64,000 nt of DNA from an uncultured Prevotella sp. (GCA_900314935.1 OMXE01000002.1:1-64000), one strand, 5' to 3'. Shown: positions 32,907 through 41,693, counted from the stretch's first letter. Program-made: numbers and translations. Notes: generated by a model not told the origin, from the letters alone.

Positions 32907-33461
32907 CTAGAAGTTCACGCCGACGGTAAGGAAGATGGACGCATGCTCCTCGTCTCCGTCCTGTTCCACCAATCCGGCATTCACACCAAGGTTGGTATAG
33001 AACTGATTATAAGTAAAAGCAACACCTTCTCGAATACCGAAATCGAGTTTCTCATAATCGATACCATACGAAGTATAGAAGCCGGTGAATGGCTGTAATG
33101 TCATGTTCTTACCGATATAGAAATGGTAGCTGGCCACAGCTGGAATAAAGATGGAGTGGTTGTGGTCGGTGTAGTCCTTATGATCACCCCACCATTCATA
33201 GCGGCAACCTTTATCCATATAATAGGCACCTGTTTCAACATAGATGGGCAGTTTAGCCACCTTGAAATCTACAGCCAATCCACCATAAGGTGCTGTCAAC
33301 ACCTCGGCATTGCCATAATCCATCGTTGAAAACGTGATACCGCCTCTTACACCGATATGCATCTTCGGCGCATTTTTGTAAGCAGGATAGAACTTGGCAC
33401 TCACTTGAAGTGATGTCGCAACAAATACTGTTAACAGTGTGAATCTCAATAACTTTTTCAT
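32907..33461 (-). CDS. Outer-membrane beta-barrel protein
   Basis: A 184-residue protein with a signal peptide (1-22, ends VSAKF). Repeated amphipathic strands (HIGVRGGITFSTMDY, LPIYVETGAYYMDKG, IFIPAVASYHFYIG, FYTNLGVNAGLV) end in FLTVGVNF with C-terminal phenylalanine, as in Bam-inserted barrels. Function unknown. Its signal peptide differs from the shared one of the genes just downstream. Confidence 0.78.
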   Translation of the reverse strand: MKKLLRFTLLTVFVATSLQVSAKFYPAYKNAPKMHIGVRGGITFSTMDYGNAEVLTAPYGGLAVDFKVAKLPIYVETGAYYMDKGCRYEWWGDHKDYTDHNHSIFIPAVASYHFYIGKNMTLQPFTGFYTSYGIDYEKLDFGIREGVAFTYNQFYTNLGVNAGLVEQDGDEEHASIFLTVGVNF

Positions 33462-33499
33462 CGTAATAATATTTAAATAGTTAGTACATTTCTAATCTT

Positions 33500-34357
33500 T
33501 CATCTCTCATCTCCCATCTTCGGTCTTATAATCCTAATACCTGGCATGGTCTTATGCTGAAACAGGTAATGCTGGAGCGTCATGGGTTCCTCCACCACCT
33601 TATGATGGATGCTGGAAGCGTTGAGCAGATGCAGTCCGTCATCATGCCAAACGGCAATACCGATATGCTGCGTATCAAGACCGGCAATCGTTGTGATAAT
33701 GGCGATGATATCCCCATCGTGGATGGTATTGCGCAGCAGTTGCGTATTGGTGAGCTGTTCCTGTGGAATATAACGGTACTGTCGTCCGTTTATTGCCTTT
33801 TCCTGTTCACGGATTCCTGGTATATCACCCGGATTTACCTTGAGCATCCGATAGAGATCAGGATGTTGGGTCATGTAGTTAACCTGAATGGTCTGTACGG
33901 CCGTGAAGGGCGGGTTAGGCGACTGTATCTCCTTGCAGAATCCCATGGATGTATTATCCTCGATCCACGAGGTAAAGTAATGCAAACGTCTGACGTACGC
34001 CGGCTCATCGCCTTGTGCATAGCGGATCTTCTGCAGGATATGACAGAAGGCCTCAAAAGAATACAGACTGTCACGTACGCACAGGCTCAATGCCAGTGCG
34101 TTTTCCACCATCGTGGTACAGTCGAGTTCGCGCAGGTTGATAATCAACCGTTCCTTGTCGAACGGCTCAAGGGTATGTCCTACGTAGGGAATATCCTTCA
34201 GCTGACGGGCGAAGTGCACCAGCAGATTCCCCTTACGGGGCGCCTCTGAAAGCAATCGCATCACCTTCACACTATCCTCACGCTGATAATGCACCTGTGT
34301 GGCGTGGGAGGGAACATACAACATGAAACCACACAGAATCAATATTATTCTATTCAT
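33500..34357 (-). CDS. DUF1460 cell-wall amidase-like protein
   Basis: A 285-residue exported protein (signal peptide 1-19) of the DUF1460 family, structurally related to N-acetylmuramoyl-L-alanine amidase/NlpC-like enzymes. The likely catalytic cysteine is in LRELDCTTMVEN and the histidine in TQHIGIAVW. Probably trims muropeptides in the periplasm. The last residues PKMGDER are encoded by a low-complexity repeat at the 3' junction. Confidence 0.85.
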   Translation of the reverse strand: MNRIILILCGFMLYVPSHATQVHYQREDSVKVMRLLSEAPRKGNLLVHFARQLKDIPYVGHTLEPFDKERLIINLRELDCTTMVENALALSLCVRDSLYSFEAFCHILQKIRYAQGDEPAYVRRLHYFTSWIEDNTSMGFCKEIQSPNPPFTAVQTIQVNYMTQHPDLYRMLKVNPGDIPGIREQEKAINGRQYRYIPQEQLTNTQLLRNTIHDGDIIAIITTIAGLDTQHIGIAVWHDDGLHLLNASSIHHKVVEEPMTLQHYLFQHKTMPGIRIIRPKMGDER

Positions 34358-34393
34358 TACTTCAATTCTTTAATTCTTCAATCCTTAAATCCT
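34358..34393. repeat. Junction microsatellite (8-bp, ATTCTTCA)
   Basis: Units of (A/T)TTCTTCA-type fill the gap between the DUF4421 stop and the DUF1460 start. Confidence 0.75.
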
Positions 34394-35548
34394 TCAATGT
34401 CCTCTCTTTCTCTTGAAATTCATGCCTACATAGAAATTCAGACTACCGAAGCTATTATTCGTAGAGAACTGCGTCTTACGGTAATTGTAACTGTGGATGA
34501 TGGCACTCATACCAGCAAACCAGCGCGTATTGTTCCACACGATGCCAAAACGCCCTGTGCTATCAAATGTGATATTACTGAAGGAGAAATCGCGGAAACG
34601 ACTCGTCTGACTCTTCCACAGGTCACCTTCCGACTCTTTATAGGCCAAGGACAACGAAAGACTGGCGGCTGCCAGCCAGTTGCGAGCAAAAACCCAGTTA
34701 TAGGCATATCCTCCTGATACAGAGATGTTCTTGTATTTCACATCATTAAACATCAGACCGCTATCGAGTTTGATAGTGCCGTACTTCTCCTCTATATCCG
34801 ATGGGAGGTTATTCATGGTCTTCTGCAGTTTCTCATAATCCAGATGGATGCTATGACGTGTATAACCTATTCCCATCAATGCCGATCCGCAACTACGCCG
34901 CTGGACAGTGCTCTGACTGAATGCCGCAGGATATGAGAACTTCTTGTGATTGAAGATATAATAAAGGTCGAAACCTATGATTCCCACATTCAATCCTGAA
35001 AACGGAATATCCACATCTCGGATGGTCTTCTGCTGATGATTCAGTCCGATGTTTCGAATCTTATAGTCATTGCCTGTTTTCCTGTAATAGAGGTCGATAC
35101 TCATCAGGTTACTGTACAGACTGATGTCGAACTCTTTCTTGTTATGACTGCTGGTTAAATGACTGATATCAAAGGTGTATCCAAGGAATATCCATCGCCA
35201 TCCGAAATAAGGACCGATGCGGTAGGTCATCTCTGGTGCAAACGATACCGATTGACCCGACTTACTACTAATCCTATAAGTCTCGTAAGTATTGGTGTTC
35301 TGCAACATCACTGCGTAGTTGTAATGCTGTGGTTCGATGTAGGTGGTGTCGATTTCATTGAAGTCCTTGAAGTAACGGGTGAAGAAGTTTCCCACCTTAT
35401 GGGGAATATCCTCCTTACTTGCCATCACTTCCATGGTAGAGGGCTCAGAAACGAACATGATTGTATCGGCTACGTCATCCATGGCGGTAACTTCTTGTAT
35501 CACCGTCATCAGCAACCCCGTCAACAACCATTTTACCTTACTTATCAT
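34394..35548 (-). CDS. DUF4421 outer-membrane protein
   Basis: The 384-residue protein has a signal peptide beginning MISKVKWLLTGLL and a DUF4421-type domain: NFFTRYFKDFNEIDTTYIEPQHYNY, then many barrel-like strands (YFGWRWIFLGYTFDISHL) to the C-terminal LNFYVGMNFKRKRGH. Common in Prevotella and relatives; molecular function unknown, outer-membrane location likely. The start at 35548 leaves a 45-bp gap filled by a 7-bp repeat. Confidence 0.8.
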   Translation of the reverse strand: MISKVKWLLTGLLMTVIQEVTAMDDVADTIMFVSEPSTMEVMASKEDIPHKVGNFFTRYFKDFNEIDTTYIEPQHYNYAVMLQNTNTYETYRISSKSGQSVSFAPEMTYRIGPYFGWRWIFLGYTFDISHLTSSHNKKEFDISLYSNLMSIDLYYRKTGNDYKIRNIGLNHQQKTIRDVDIPFSGLNVGIIGFDLYYIFNHKKFSYPAAFSQSTVQRRSCGSALMGIGYTRHSIHLDYEKLQKTMNNLPSDIEEKYGTIKLDSGLMFNDVKYKNISVSGGYAYNWVFARNWLAAASLSLSLAYKESEGDLWKSQTSRFRDFSFSNITFDSTGRFGIVWNNTRWFAGMSAIIHSYNYRKTQFSTNNSFGSLNFYVGMNFKRKRGH

Positions 35549-35593
35549 CTCACAACCGTCAACTATCAACTATCAACTGTCAACTATCAACTG
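35549..35593. repeat. Junction microsatellite (7-bp, CAACTAT)
   Basis: Five to six units of CAACTAT/CAACTGT fill the whole gap between the Gfo/Idh stop and the DUF4421 start. Confidence 0.9.
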
Positions 35594-36577
35594 TTAGAAC
35601 TTCCCTAACACCCTGTCGAGCACCCAGTTCACAGGCGTGGCACTCACGCTTGTGGCAGTACAGATACCAATACCTTGCAGATCCTCAATCACGGAGCGGA
35701 TAATAGGTAACTGCACATAGGGAGGATTGGGAACAACAATCTCCGTGGAGCCCTCGCTGGTAACTAAGCGAATGGGGTCGTAGTTATATACGGAGAAACT
35801 CAAGGTGCCCTGCTCACCAATCATCTCAATACAGTCCTCCTGGGCCGACTGATGACCAACAAAACACCAAGAACCGCTGCCGGGTACGCCACTCTCGAAA
35901 CGGAAGCACGCACTCACACTATCTTCTGCCTTGTATAGATGACCGCAGTTGGCACAGATACCATCGGCCTCAGTAATTACGCCGAAGATATCCTGCAGAA
36001 GATCGAGTTGATGAGGGGCTAAGTCATAGAAATAACCACCTCCGGCAATGGCAGGCTGCAGTCGCCAAGGAAGCGTTTCCTCAGAGGTGTAATCAAGATC
36101 GCGCGGCGGAACAGAGAAGCGTATCTGTACGTTGACGATATTACCGATCACCCCACCCTGAACAATCTCTTTTACACGCTGGAAGTACGGGAGGTAACGA
36201 CGGTAGTATGCCACAAAGCAGGGGACACCGGTTTCCTCGCTCACTCTATTGATGCGTACGCACTCGTCGTAGCTGGCTGCCAAAGGTTTCTCCACATAAA
36301 CAGGTTTTCCCGCCTTCATGGCCATAATGGCGAAGGTGGCATGACTGCTGGGAGGTGTGGCCACATAGATGGCGTTTACATCGGGATCGTTGATAAGTTC
36401 CTGCGCATCAGTGTAGTACTTTGGAACATGATGGCGCTCTGCGTAAGAACGGGCACGACGTTCGGTGCGGCTCATCACCGCCACCACCTTCGATCCCGTC
36501 ACCTCATTAAAGGCCGGTCCCGACTTCTTCTCAGTTACCTCACCGCAACCGATAAAACCCCAATTGATCAGTTTCAT
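35594..36577 (-). CDS. Gfo/Idh/MocA-family oxidoreductase
   Basis: A 327-residue cytoplasmic NAD(P)-dependent dehydrogenase: GFIGCGEVTEKKSGPAF dinucleotide motif, the EKPLA motif (YVEKPLAASYDEC) with catalytic lysine, and a second domain with HQLDLLQDIFG. Sugar or inositol-type substrate, unknown. The start ATG (36577) is five bases downstream of the -7 box, so a leaderless mRNA is predicted; a longer start would overlap the promoter. Confidence 0.9.
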   Translation of the reverse strand: MKLINWGFIGCGEVTEKKSGPAFNEVTGSKVVAVMSRTERRARSYAERHHVPKYYTDAQELINDPDVNAIYVATPPSSHATFAIMAMKAGKPVYVEKPLAASYDECVRINRVSEETGVPCFVAYYRRYLPYFQRVKEIVQGGVIGNIVNVQIRFSVPPRDLDYTSEETLPWRLQPAIAGGGYFYDLAPHQLDLLQDIFGVITEADGICANCGHLYKAEDSVSACFRFESGVPGSGSWCFVGHQSAQEDCIEMIGEQGTLSFSVYNYDPIRLVTSEGSTEIVVPNPPYVQLPIIRSVIEDLQGIGICTATSVSATPVNWVLDRVLGKF

Positions 36578-36582
36578 GGGGA

Positions 36583-36613
36583 CAAAGGTACGAATAAGTG
36601 AGTGAAATGCAAA
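36583..36613 (-). promoter_or_regulatory. Promoter of the Gfo/Idh gene, predicted leaderless
   Basis: TACCTTTG at 36583-36590 and TTTG at 36610-36613 on the minus strand, 19 bp apart. Five bases separate the -7 box from the ATG. Confidence 0.8.
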
Positions 36614-36649
36614 AGGAAAACAAGTTTTTCTTTTCATTTCCGAACGAGA

Positions 36650-36671
36650 GTACTTTCGGCGTAGCCAAACC
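36650..36671 (-). repeat. Promoter-mimic palindrome (Gfo/Idh), imperfect
   Basis: Minus strand GGTTTGGC-TAC-GCCGAAAGTAC. The right arm follows the family; the left arm lacks TAC before the CTTTG-like core. Confidence 0.65.
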
Positions 36672-36804
36672 TATATGGTATCGAGGTGCAATATCATAGA
36701 TATTAGAGTCTGAAAGCATAGGTATTGGAGTCTAAAACCATAGGTATTGGAGTCTAAAACCATAGGTATTGGAGTCTAAAACCATAGGTATCGCAATGCA
36801 AAAC
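36671..36804 (+). repeat. 22-bp tandem repeat, CATAGGTATTGG family
   Basis: Units at 36695, 36717, 36739, 36761 and 36783, each 22 bp, plus a degenerate unit before. Three central units (CATAGGTATTGG then AGTCTAAAAC) are identical. No unique spacers, so not a CRISPR. Confidence 0.93.
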
Positions 36805-36906
36805 CTAACAATTCATTTTTTGAATTCACAAAACTGGCGCAACATACACGGATTTCGCTGGAAACACCTTTATATACGAGGGAAATGGGTGTTTTCAACA
36901 TACACG

Positions 36907-36950
36907 CAACATACACTATACGGGCTTTAACATACACGCAACATACACGC
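36907..36950 (+). repeat. 44-bp inverted repeat, left arm
   Basis: Perfectly complementary to 37106-37149. Contains ACTATACGGGCTTTAAC and part of an 11-bp CATACACGCAA tandem run that continues to about 36961. Confidence 0.93.
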
Positions 36951-36982
36951 AACATACACGCGAGATTCACATGAGAGTTATT

Positions 36983-37048
36983 GTTCCCAACATGGGAATA
37001 AAAAGTTCCCAACATGGGAATAAAAAGTTCCCAACGTGGGAATAAAAA
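36983..37048 (+). repeat. 22-bp tandem repeat with TTCCCA-ACA-TGGGAA palindrome
   Basis: Three units at 36983, 37005 and 37027. The first two are identical; the third has G for A in the centre. Each carries the palindrome TTCCCA-A(C)(A/G)-TGGGAA followed by TAAAAA. Confidence 0.95.
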
Positions 37049-37105
37049 GAAACTAGGCTACTTTCTCATAGAAACTAAGCCACTTATCTTCGCAACAACC
37101 CGTCG

Positions 37106-37149
37106 GCGTGTATGTTGCGTGTATGTTAAAGCCCGTATAGTGTATGTTG
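37106..37149 (-). repeat. 44-bp inverted repeat, right arm
   Basis: Reverse complement of 36907-36950 without mismatch; 155 bp separate the arms. Confidence 0.93.
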
Positions 37150-37336
37150 GTGTATGTTGCGTGTATGTTAAAACTGATAGAATTCCCTTTATTTATTGGG
37201 ATTTCCGTGTTTTTTCGTGTACCTTTGAGTGAATTTTATAAATTGTCCATAAATTGAAGTGACTAATGCCAGTAATGCAAAAAACTTAAGATTGACAAAA
37301 AAAGCATTCATTCTTTTGGATGTGCGACTAACTTTC

Positions 37337-37362
37337 GTTACCTTTGGCTTCGCCGAAGATAC
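37337..37362 (+). repeat. Promoter-mimic palindrome (membrane protein-hisB)
   Basis: GTTACCTTTGGC pairs with GCCGAAGATAC around TTC, with one mismatch or bulge. It lies 60 bp upstream of the real -7 box. Confidence 0.8.
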
Positions 37363-37377
37363 TCCCACTCAACAATA

Positions 37378-37429
37378 AAAAGAAAAAACCGTTTTTCTTT
37401 TGTATTGTATTCGTTTATTCGTATCTTTG
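37378..37429 (+). promoter_or_regulatory. Promoter of membrane protein-hisB
   Basis: TTTG 37399-37402 and TATCTTTG 37422-37429, 19 bp apart. The -33 box is the right arm of a perfect dyad AAAAGAAAAA (37378-37387) / TTTTTCTTTT (37392-37401). Confidence 0.83.
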
Positions 37430-37459
37430 CAGCAAATAATAGCATTCGTTGATAATTGA

Positions 37460-38398
37460 ATGACAAACATGATACAACTGAAACAAGAAGAACTGATCAA
37501 GAGTCGGGGATACCGTGCCACGATCAAGGCTGCATACAATCTGTTCACCGACAATTATAAGGTGATACTCAAGCATATCTGGCCGTATGCGCTCGCTATG
37601 GCAGTTGTGCTGGGTGCGTTCGTACTGAACCAATTCAGGTTTTATGGACAACCGCCTATGATGCTGTTGAGCATGCTTTCCTCCTTATGCATGATAATCC
37701 TTGTCTTTGTCACAGATGCTTTATTCACAGGAAGGATTATGATGTTTATCAACGGACAGTCATTCCCCTGGAACTTCCAACGCTCCCTCAAAATCTGGCT
37801 CTGGATGCTGCTCCTGTTAGCAATCGTATCCGTCTTCGTCTTTACCATCTCTTATCTTATTTTACCGGGCGCGGGTGATACTTCTGCAGGCATTCCTCAG
37901 ACAGATCCAATGATCCAGATGCAACAACAACAGATGGACTACTTCAAATCAATGGGAGTTGTGACAATTACCATGACAGCATTCTTACTGTTACTGCTGC
38001 CTCTTGTCTATATCATCATGCAGTATTTCGTGGAGACAAACACCCACTTCCACAAGATCTTCTTCAAGGGATGGAAGATAGGAATGAAGCATTGGGGATA
38101 TATCTTCATCACCCTTTTGGTGGTCACTATATGTATGACAGTGGTCACGATGATTCTTTCTCTACCACTGACCATTCTGTTCACGGCATACGGCATTTCA
38201 TTACAAGGTGTGGCGATGGGCGACGAAGCGGGTCTGCCGGGATATTTCATCCCCCTGGCCTTCGTCGTTTCCTTGTTTTCATACTTTATCTATTTCATCC
38301 TGACGATATTCCCTCTGTTTGCGATTTATTATATCTACGGCTCCATCGAAGCAAAGGAACAGGAGAAGAGGAACCTGAAGCTGAATACAGAGTATTGA
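37460..38398 (+). CDS. Polytopic membrane protein of unknown function
   Basis: A 312-residue protein with about six transmembrane helices (near 47-64, 70-90, 110-133, 172-196, 216-240, 258-288) and a Q/M-rich hydrophilic loop (PMIQMQQQQMDYF) between helices 3 and 4. No family recognised. The start at 37460 has a second in-frame ATG three codons later. It precedes hisB by 24 bp and probably shares its promoter, but nothing suggests a direct part in histidine synthesis. Confidence 0.8.
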   Translation: MTNMIQLKQEELIKSRGYRATIKAAYNLFTDNYKVILKHIWPYALAMAVVLGAFVLNQFRFYGQPPMMLLSMLSSLCMIILVFVTDALFTGRIMMFINGQSFPWNFQRSLKIWLWMLLLLAIVSVFVFTISYLILPGAGDTSAGIPQTDPMIQMQQQQMDYFKSMGVVTITMTAFLLLLLPLVYIIMQYFVETNTHFHKIFFKGWKIGMKHWGYIFITLLVVTICMTVVTMILSLPLTILFTAYGISLQGVAMGDEAGLPGYFIPLAFVVSLFSYFIYFILTIFPLFAIYYIYGSIEAKEQEKRNLKLNTEY

Positions 38399-38422
38399 GT
38401 ATCACCTATTATTATATGAATC

Positions 38423-39496
38423 ATGAAACCACAAAAGATATTATTCATCGATCGTGACGGTACGCTGATAGAAGAGCCTGCCGATGAGCAGATTGATGCT
38501 TTCGAGAAATTGAAATTCGTCAAAGGAGTGTTCCGTAACCTGGGATTCATCCGACAGAATCTTGACTTCCGTTTCGTCATGGTGAGCAACCAGGACGGAC
38601 TGGGTACGGAAGCTTTCCCTGAGGACACTTTCTGGCCTGTTCATAACTTCATCCTGCAAACACTCGAAGGCGAAGGGATTACTTTCGATGACATTAAGAT
38701 CGACCCGCATTTCCCTGAGGATAACCACCCTAACCGCAAACCAGGTATCGGGATGCTCAAGGAGTATATCAACAACCCTGCTTATGATATTCCTGGCAGC
38801 TATGTGATTGGTGATCGTGAAAGCGACCGTCAATTGGCAGAGAACCTTGGGTGTAAGGCATTCATACTCGATGAAGATATGACGTGGGAAAGAATCGCAG
38901 AACTCCTGTTTGCTGGAGAACGTGTTGCTGAGGTGAGAAGGACTACCAAGGAGACAGATATACACGTCAGACTGAACATCGACGGAACTGGTAAATGTGA
39001 TATCTCTACCGGTTTGGGCTTCTTCGACCACATGTTGGAGCAGATTGGCAAACATGGAATGATGGATCTGCTGATACACACCAAGGGAGACCTCCATGTG
39101 GATGAGCACCACACCATCGAAGATACAGCCATTGCATTAGGAGAGTGTATCTTACAAGCATTAGGCGACAAGCGCGGCATTGAACGCTATGGCTATTGTC
39201 TGCCCATGGATGACTGTCTGTGCTCAGTGGCACTCGACTTCGGCGGTCGTCCCTGGCTCGTATGGGATGCCACGTTCCAACGGGAGCGTATCGGTGAGAT
39301 GCCTACAGAGATGTTCCTCCATTTCTTTAAAAGTCTGAGTGACGCGGCCAAGATGAACCTCAACATCAAGGCAGAAGGACAAAATGAGCACCATAAGATC
39401 GAAGGAATCTTCAAGGCACTGGCAAGAGCATTGAAGATGGCTGTGAAGCGCGATATATACCACTACGAATTGCCTTCTACAAAAGGGATGCTTTAA
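38423..39496 (+). CDS. hisB: Bifunctional histidinol-phosphatase / imidazoleglycerol-phosphate dehydratase
   Basis: The 357-residue enzyme has an N-terminal HAD phosphatase (FIDRDGT, D10/D12; about 1-165) and a C-terminal IGP dehydratase (about 168-357) with metal-ligand motifs [15 protein letters not shown] and a later [15 protein letters not shown]. It catalyses steps 6 and 8 of histidine synthesis. It stands apart from hisGDC, separated by a convergent lytic transglycosylase gene whose end lies 4 bp away. Confidence 0.96.
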   Translation: MKPQKILFIDRDGTLIEEPADEQIDAFEKLKFVKGVFRNLGFIRQNLDFRFVMVSNQDGLGTEAFPEDTFWPVHNFILQTLEGEGITFDDIKIDPHFPEDNHPNRKPGIGMLKEYINNPAYDIPGSYVIGDRESDRQLAENLGCKAFILDEDMTWERIAELLFAGERVAEVRRTTKETDIHVRLNIDGTGKCDISTGLGFFDHMLEQIGKHGMMDLLIHTKGDLHVDEHHTIEDTAIALGECILQALGDKRGIERYGYCLPMDDCLCSVALDFGGRPWLVWDATFQRERIGEMPTEMFLHFFKSLSDAAKMNLNIKAEGQNEHHKIEGIFKALARALKMAVKRDIYHYELPSTKGML

Positions 39497-39499
39497 CGA

Positions 39500-40705
39500 T
39501 TATACGTGGTACTTATGCTTTTTCTTGGCTTTCCTCGGAGCCACAGGTGAGAAACTTCCGCCTGCCGAGGGAAGTTTACCCATTGGTACACCACGGTACT
39601 GAGCATAACGGGCACGTATCCGATCGACATAGTCAACGGTTTCGTTGGCACGCATATAACCGTGCTTCACCACCGGGTCGTTATAACCTGCAGGTTCGCG
39701 TAGTAACAACATATTGCGTGCTACATCACCCCATCGCTGGGGGTTCCCGCCATTCTTACGGGTAAGGGCCATTGCATCTCTTACATGCATGGCACCTCCG
39801 TTATATGCCGCCAACACGAAGTTCTGTCGTTCGGTTACGTTAGGAATATCACTAAAGGTACTGCTCAGTTCCTGTAAGTAACGGGCAGCGGCAGAAATAT
39901 TTGGCTCTGGTGTATGGATATCCGACATGGCAAGACCTAAGTGCGCTGCAGTACCAGGCATAATCTGCATCAGTCCGCGAGCCCCGGCCCACGAGCGTGC
40001 CTGCGGGTCAAAGCAACTCTCCTGATAGCACTGCGCTGCCATCAAACGCCAGTCCCACCTTGCCAACGGTGCATATTTCCTGAACAGATCATCGTATTTG
40101 GAGATCACACCCGTACTCCTGTTGAGGAACGGTGAATACACATGACGTTTTACGCTTGCGGTAGTCAGCAACCGATGCTCTTCTTGCTTGATATCCTCCA
40201 GCATATTCGGCTTGTACCACTGATTGAGCGCTTCGGCAAGTTCCGTGTTATTTGACTGTACCAGCCAACGACCCTCCACACCGCAGAACTTCAGACTATC
40301 ACTACCCAGAATGGAATCCGGCAATTCCTTCAAGACGCTGTCGGGTAACATATAGGCAATCACATCTGCCTCGCCTCGTCCCAGTTTCCGAATCATCTCC
40401 AAAGTATCCTTGCACAACTCTACCCGCAAGGATACGCCAAGACTCTGTGCGAACTTCTCACATAAGAGGAACTGCGCTCCCATTCCCTTACCATGATAGT
40501 CATAGTAGGTTTCAGGCCCTGACAACGTAAGCATAATCATCTCACCATTGGTCTCGATATCCCTCAAAGTGAAACTGTCAGACACTGGGATACTATCCGT
40601 CTGCACCTCACCCCATGGGGTGACGAGTCGGGTATCCTGCTTTTCTTTCTTGCATGAAGTCAAACAGAGCATCCCTAACACGATGTACAAACATATCCTC
40701 TTCAA
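39500..40705 (-). CDS. MltF-like lytic transglycosylase lipoprotein (SBP + SLT domains)
   Basis: About 401 residues. The N-terminus MKRICLYIVLGMLCLTSC gives a lipobox cysteine at 18; this requires a TTG start at 40705, just two bases or so after the predicted transcription start. A substrate-binding-protein-3-like domain follows (about 60-195), then a transglycosylase domain with catalytic glutamate in QCYQESCFDP, GLMQIMPGTAAHLG and AYNGGA. The layout matches MltF. It acts on peptidoglycan at the outer-membrane inner face. Alternative starts lie upstream but overlap the -7 box. Confidence 0.87.
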   Translation of the reverse strand: MKRICLYIVLGMLCLTSCKKEKQDTRLVTPWGEVQTDSIPVSDSFTLRDIETNGEMIMLTLSGPETYYDYHGKGMGAQFLLCEKFAQSLGVSLRVELCKDTLEMIRKLGRGEADVIAYMLPDSVLKELPDSILGSDSLKFCGVEGRWLVQSNNTELAEALNQWYKPNMLEDIKQEEHRLLTTASVKRHVYSPFLNRSTGVISKYDDLFRKYAPLARWDWRLMAAQCYQESCFDPQARSWAGARGLMQIMPGTAAHLGLAMSDIHTPEPNISAAARYLQELSSTFSDIPNVTERQNFVLAAYNGGAMHVRDAMALTRKNGGNPQRWGDVARNMLLLREPAGYNDPVVKHGYMRANETVDYVDRIRARYAQYRGVPMGKLPSAGGSFSPVAPRKAKKKHKYHV

Positions 40706-40713
40706 AACGCGGA

Positions 40714-40721
40714 CAAAGGTA
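40714..40721 (-). promoter_or_regulatory. -7 box of the lytic transglycosylase gene
   Basis: TACCTTTG on the minus strand ends 8 bases before the proposed TTG start, so the leader is very short. It diverges from the hisG promoter. Confidence 0.7.
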
Positions 40722-40739
40722 GTGCAAACCGAGCGAAAT

Positions 40740-40793
40740 ACCAAAGAAAAGCAACCATTTCTTTGGTTTTTCTCTCACTTATTCGTACCTTTG
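40740..40793 (+). promoter_or_regulatory. hisGDC promoter
   Basis: TTTG 40762-40765 and TACCTTTG 40786-40793, 20 bp apart. The -33 box lies in the right arm of a perfect 10-bp dyad ACCAAAGAAA (40740-40749) / TTTCTTTGGT (40758-40767). The leader is about 45 nt. Confidence 0.85.
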
Positions 40794-40841
40794 CAGCGTT
40801 TTATAAGTAAGAGTACCATAATAGTAAGAGATTATAACGAT

Positions 40842-41693
40842 ATGTTAAGGATAGCTGTACAATCCAAAGGTCGTCTGTTTGAAGACACCATCAATCTGCT
40901 GACAGAAGCCGATATCAAGATTAGCGCGTCAAGGCGCACATTGTTGGTCCAGTCGTCTAACTTCCCCCTCGAAGTGCTGTACCTGCGTGATGATGACATC
41001 CCGCAAAGTGTGGCAAGCGGTGTGGCCGACATTGGTGTGGTAGGCGAAAACGAGTTCGTGGAACGCCACGAAGATGCGGAAGTTATCTCACGCTTGGGCT
41101 TCAGTAAGTGCCGGTTGAGTCTGGCCATCCCCAAGAGTATCGACTACCCAGGTTTGGAATGGTTCAATGGTAAGAAAATCGCCACCTCCTACCCCTATAT
41201 CCTCCGCCGTTTCTTGGAGGAGAAAGGTATCAACGCCGACATTCATGTGATTACCGGCAGCGTAGAGATCAGTCCGGGTATCGGACTGGCAGATGGTATC
41301 TTCGATATCGTCAGCAGCGGCTCTACCTTGGTAAGCAATAACCTGTGCGAGGTGGAAGTGGTAATGCAGAGTGAGGCCCTGCTTATCGCCAACAAAGACT
41401 TGAGTGAGGACAAACGTCAGATCCTTGCCGACATGCTCTTCCGCTTCGAAGCTGTACGTCAGGCAGAGGATAAGAAATATGTGCGTATGAATGCACCGAA
41501 GGCAAAACTGGATGAGATCATCAAGGTTCTGCCTGGCTTGAAGAGTCCGACCATCATCCCGTTAGCCGACGAAGAATGGTGCTCCGTGCATACGGTACTT
41601 GATCAGAAGCGATTCTGGGAGATTATCGGTAAACTGAAAGAGTTGGGTGCTCAGGGCATTCTGGTGACTCCCATCGAAAAGATGATATTATAG
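40842..41693 (+). CDS. hisG: ATP phosphoribosyltransferase (long form)
   Basis: The 283-residue enzyme starts MLRIAVQSKGRL. The catalytic domain includes the PRPP-binding GIGLADGIFDIVSSGSTL, and a C-terminal extension of about 70 residues (the ACT-like histidine-binding regulatory domain) makes it the long form, so feedback inhibition by histidine is expected. It commits ATP and PRPP to histidine. Start set by the N-terminal motif and promoter position. Confidence 0.97.
   Translation: MLRIAVQSKGRLFEDTINLLTEADIKISASRRTLLVQSSNFPLEVLYLRDDDIPQSVASGVADIGVVGENEFVERHEDAEVISRLGFSKCRLSLAIPKSIDYPGLEWFNGKKIATSYPYILRRFLEEKGINADIHVITGSVEISPGIGLADGIFDIVSSGSTLVSNNLCEVEVVMQSEALLIANKDLSEDKRQILADMLFRFEAVRQAEDKKYVRMNAPKAKLDEIIKVLPGLKSPTIIPLADEEWCSVHTVLDQKRFWEIIGKLKELGAQGILVTPIEKMIL

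Larger units (their letters stand above)
36578..37459. other. Gene-free repeat locus
   Basis: No coding gene is seen in these 882 bp. They hold, in order, the Gfo/Idh promoter and its palindrome, a 22-bp tandem array (36671-36804), a hairpin GAAACACC/GGTGTTTTC at 36861-36896, tandem CATACACGCAA 11-mers, a 44-bp inverted repeat pair enclosing a second 22-bp array, and the promoter of the plus-strand membrane protein. Confidence 0.8.

Noticed and set aside
36671..37048. CRISPR array
   Set aside because: The 22-bp units are contiguous with no unique spacers, and no cas genes are in the window.
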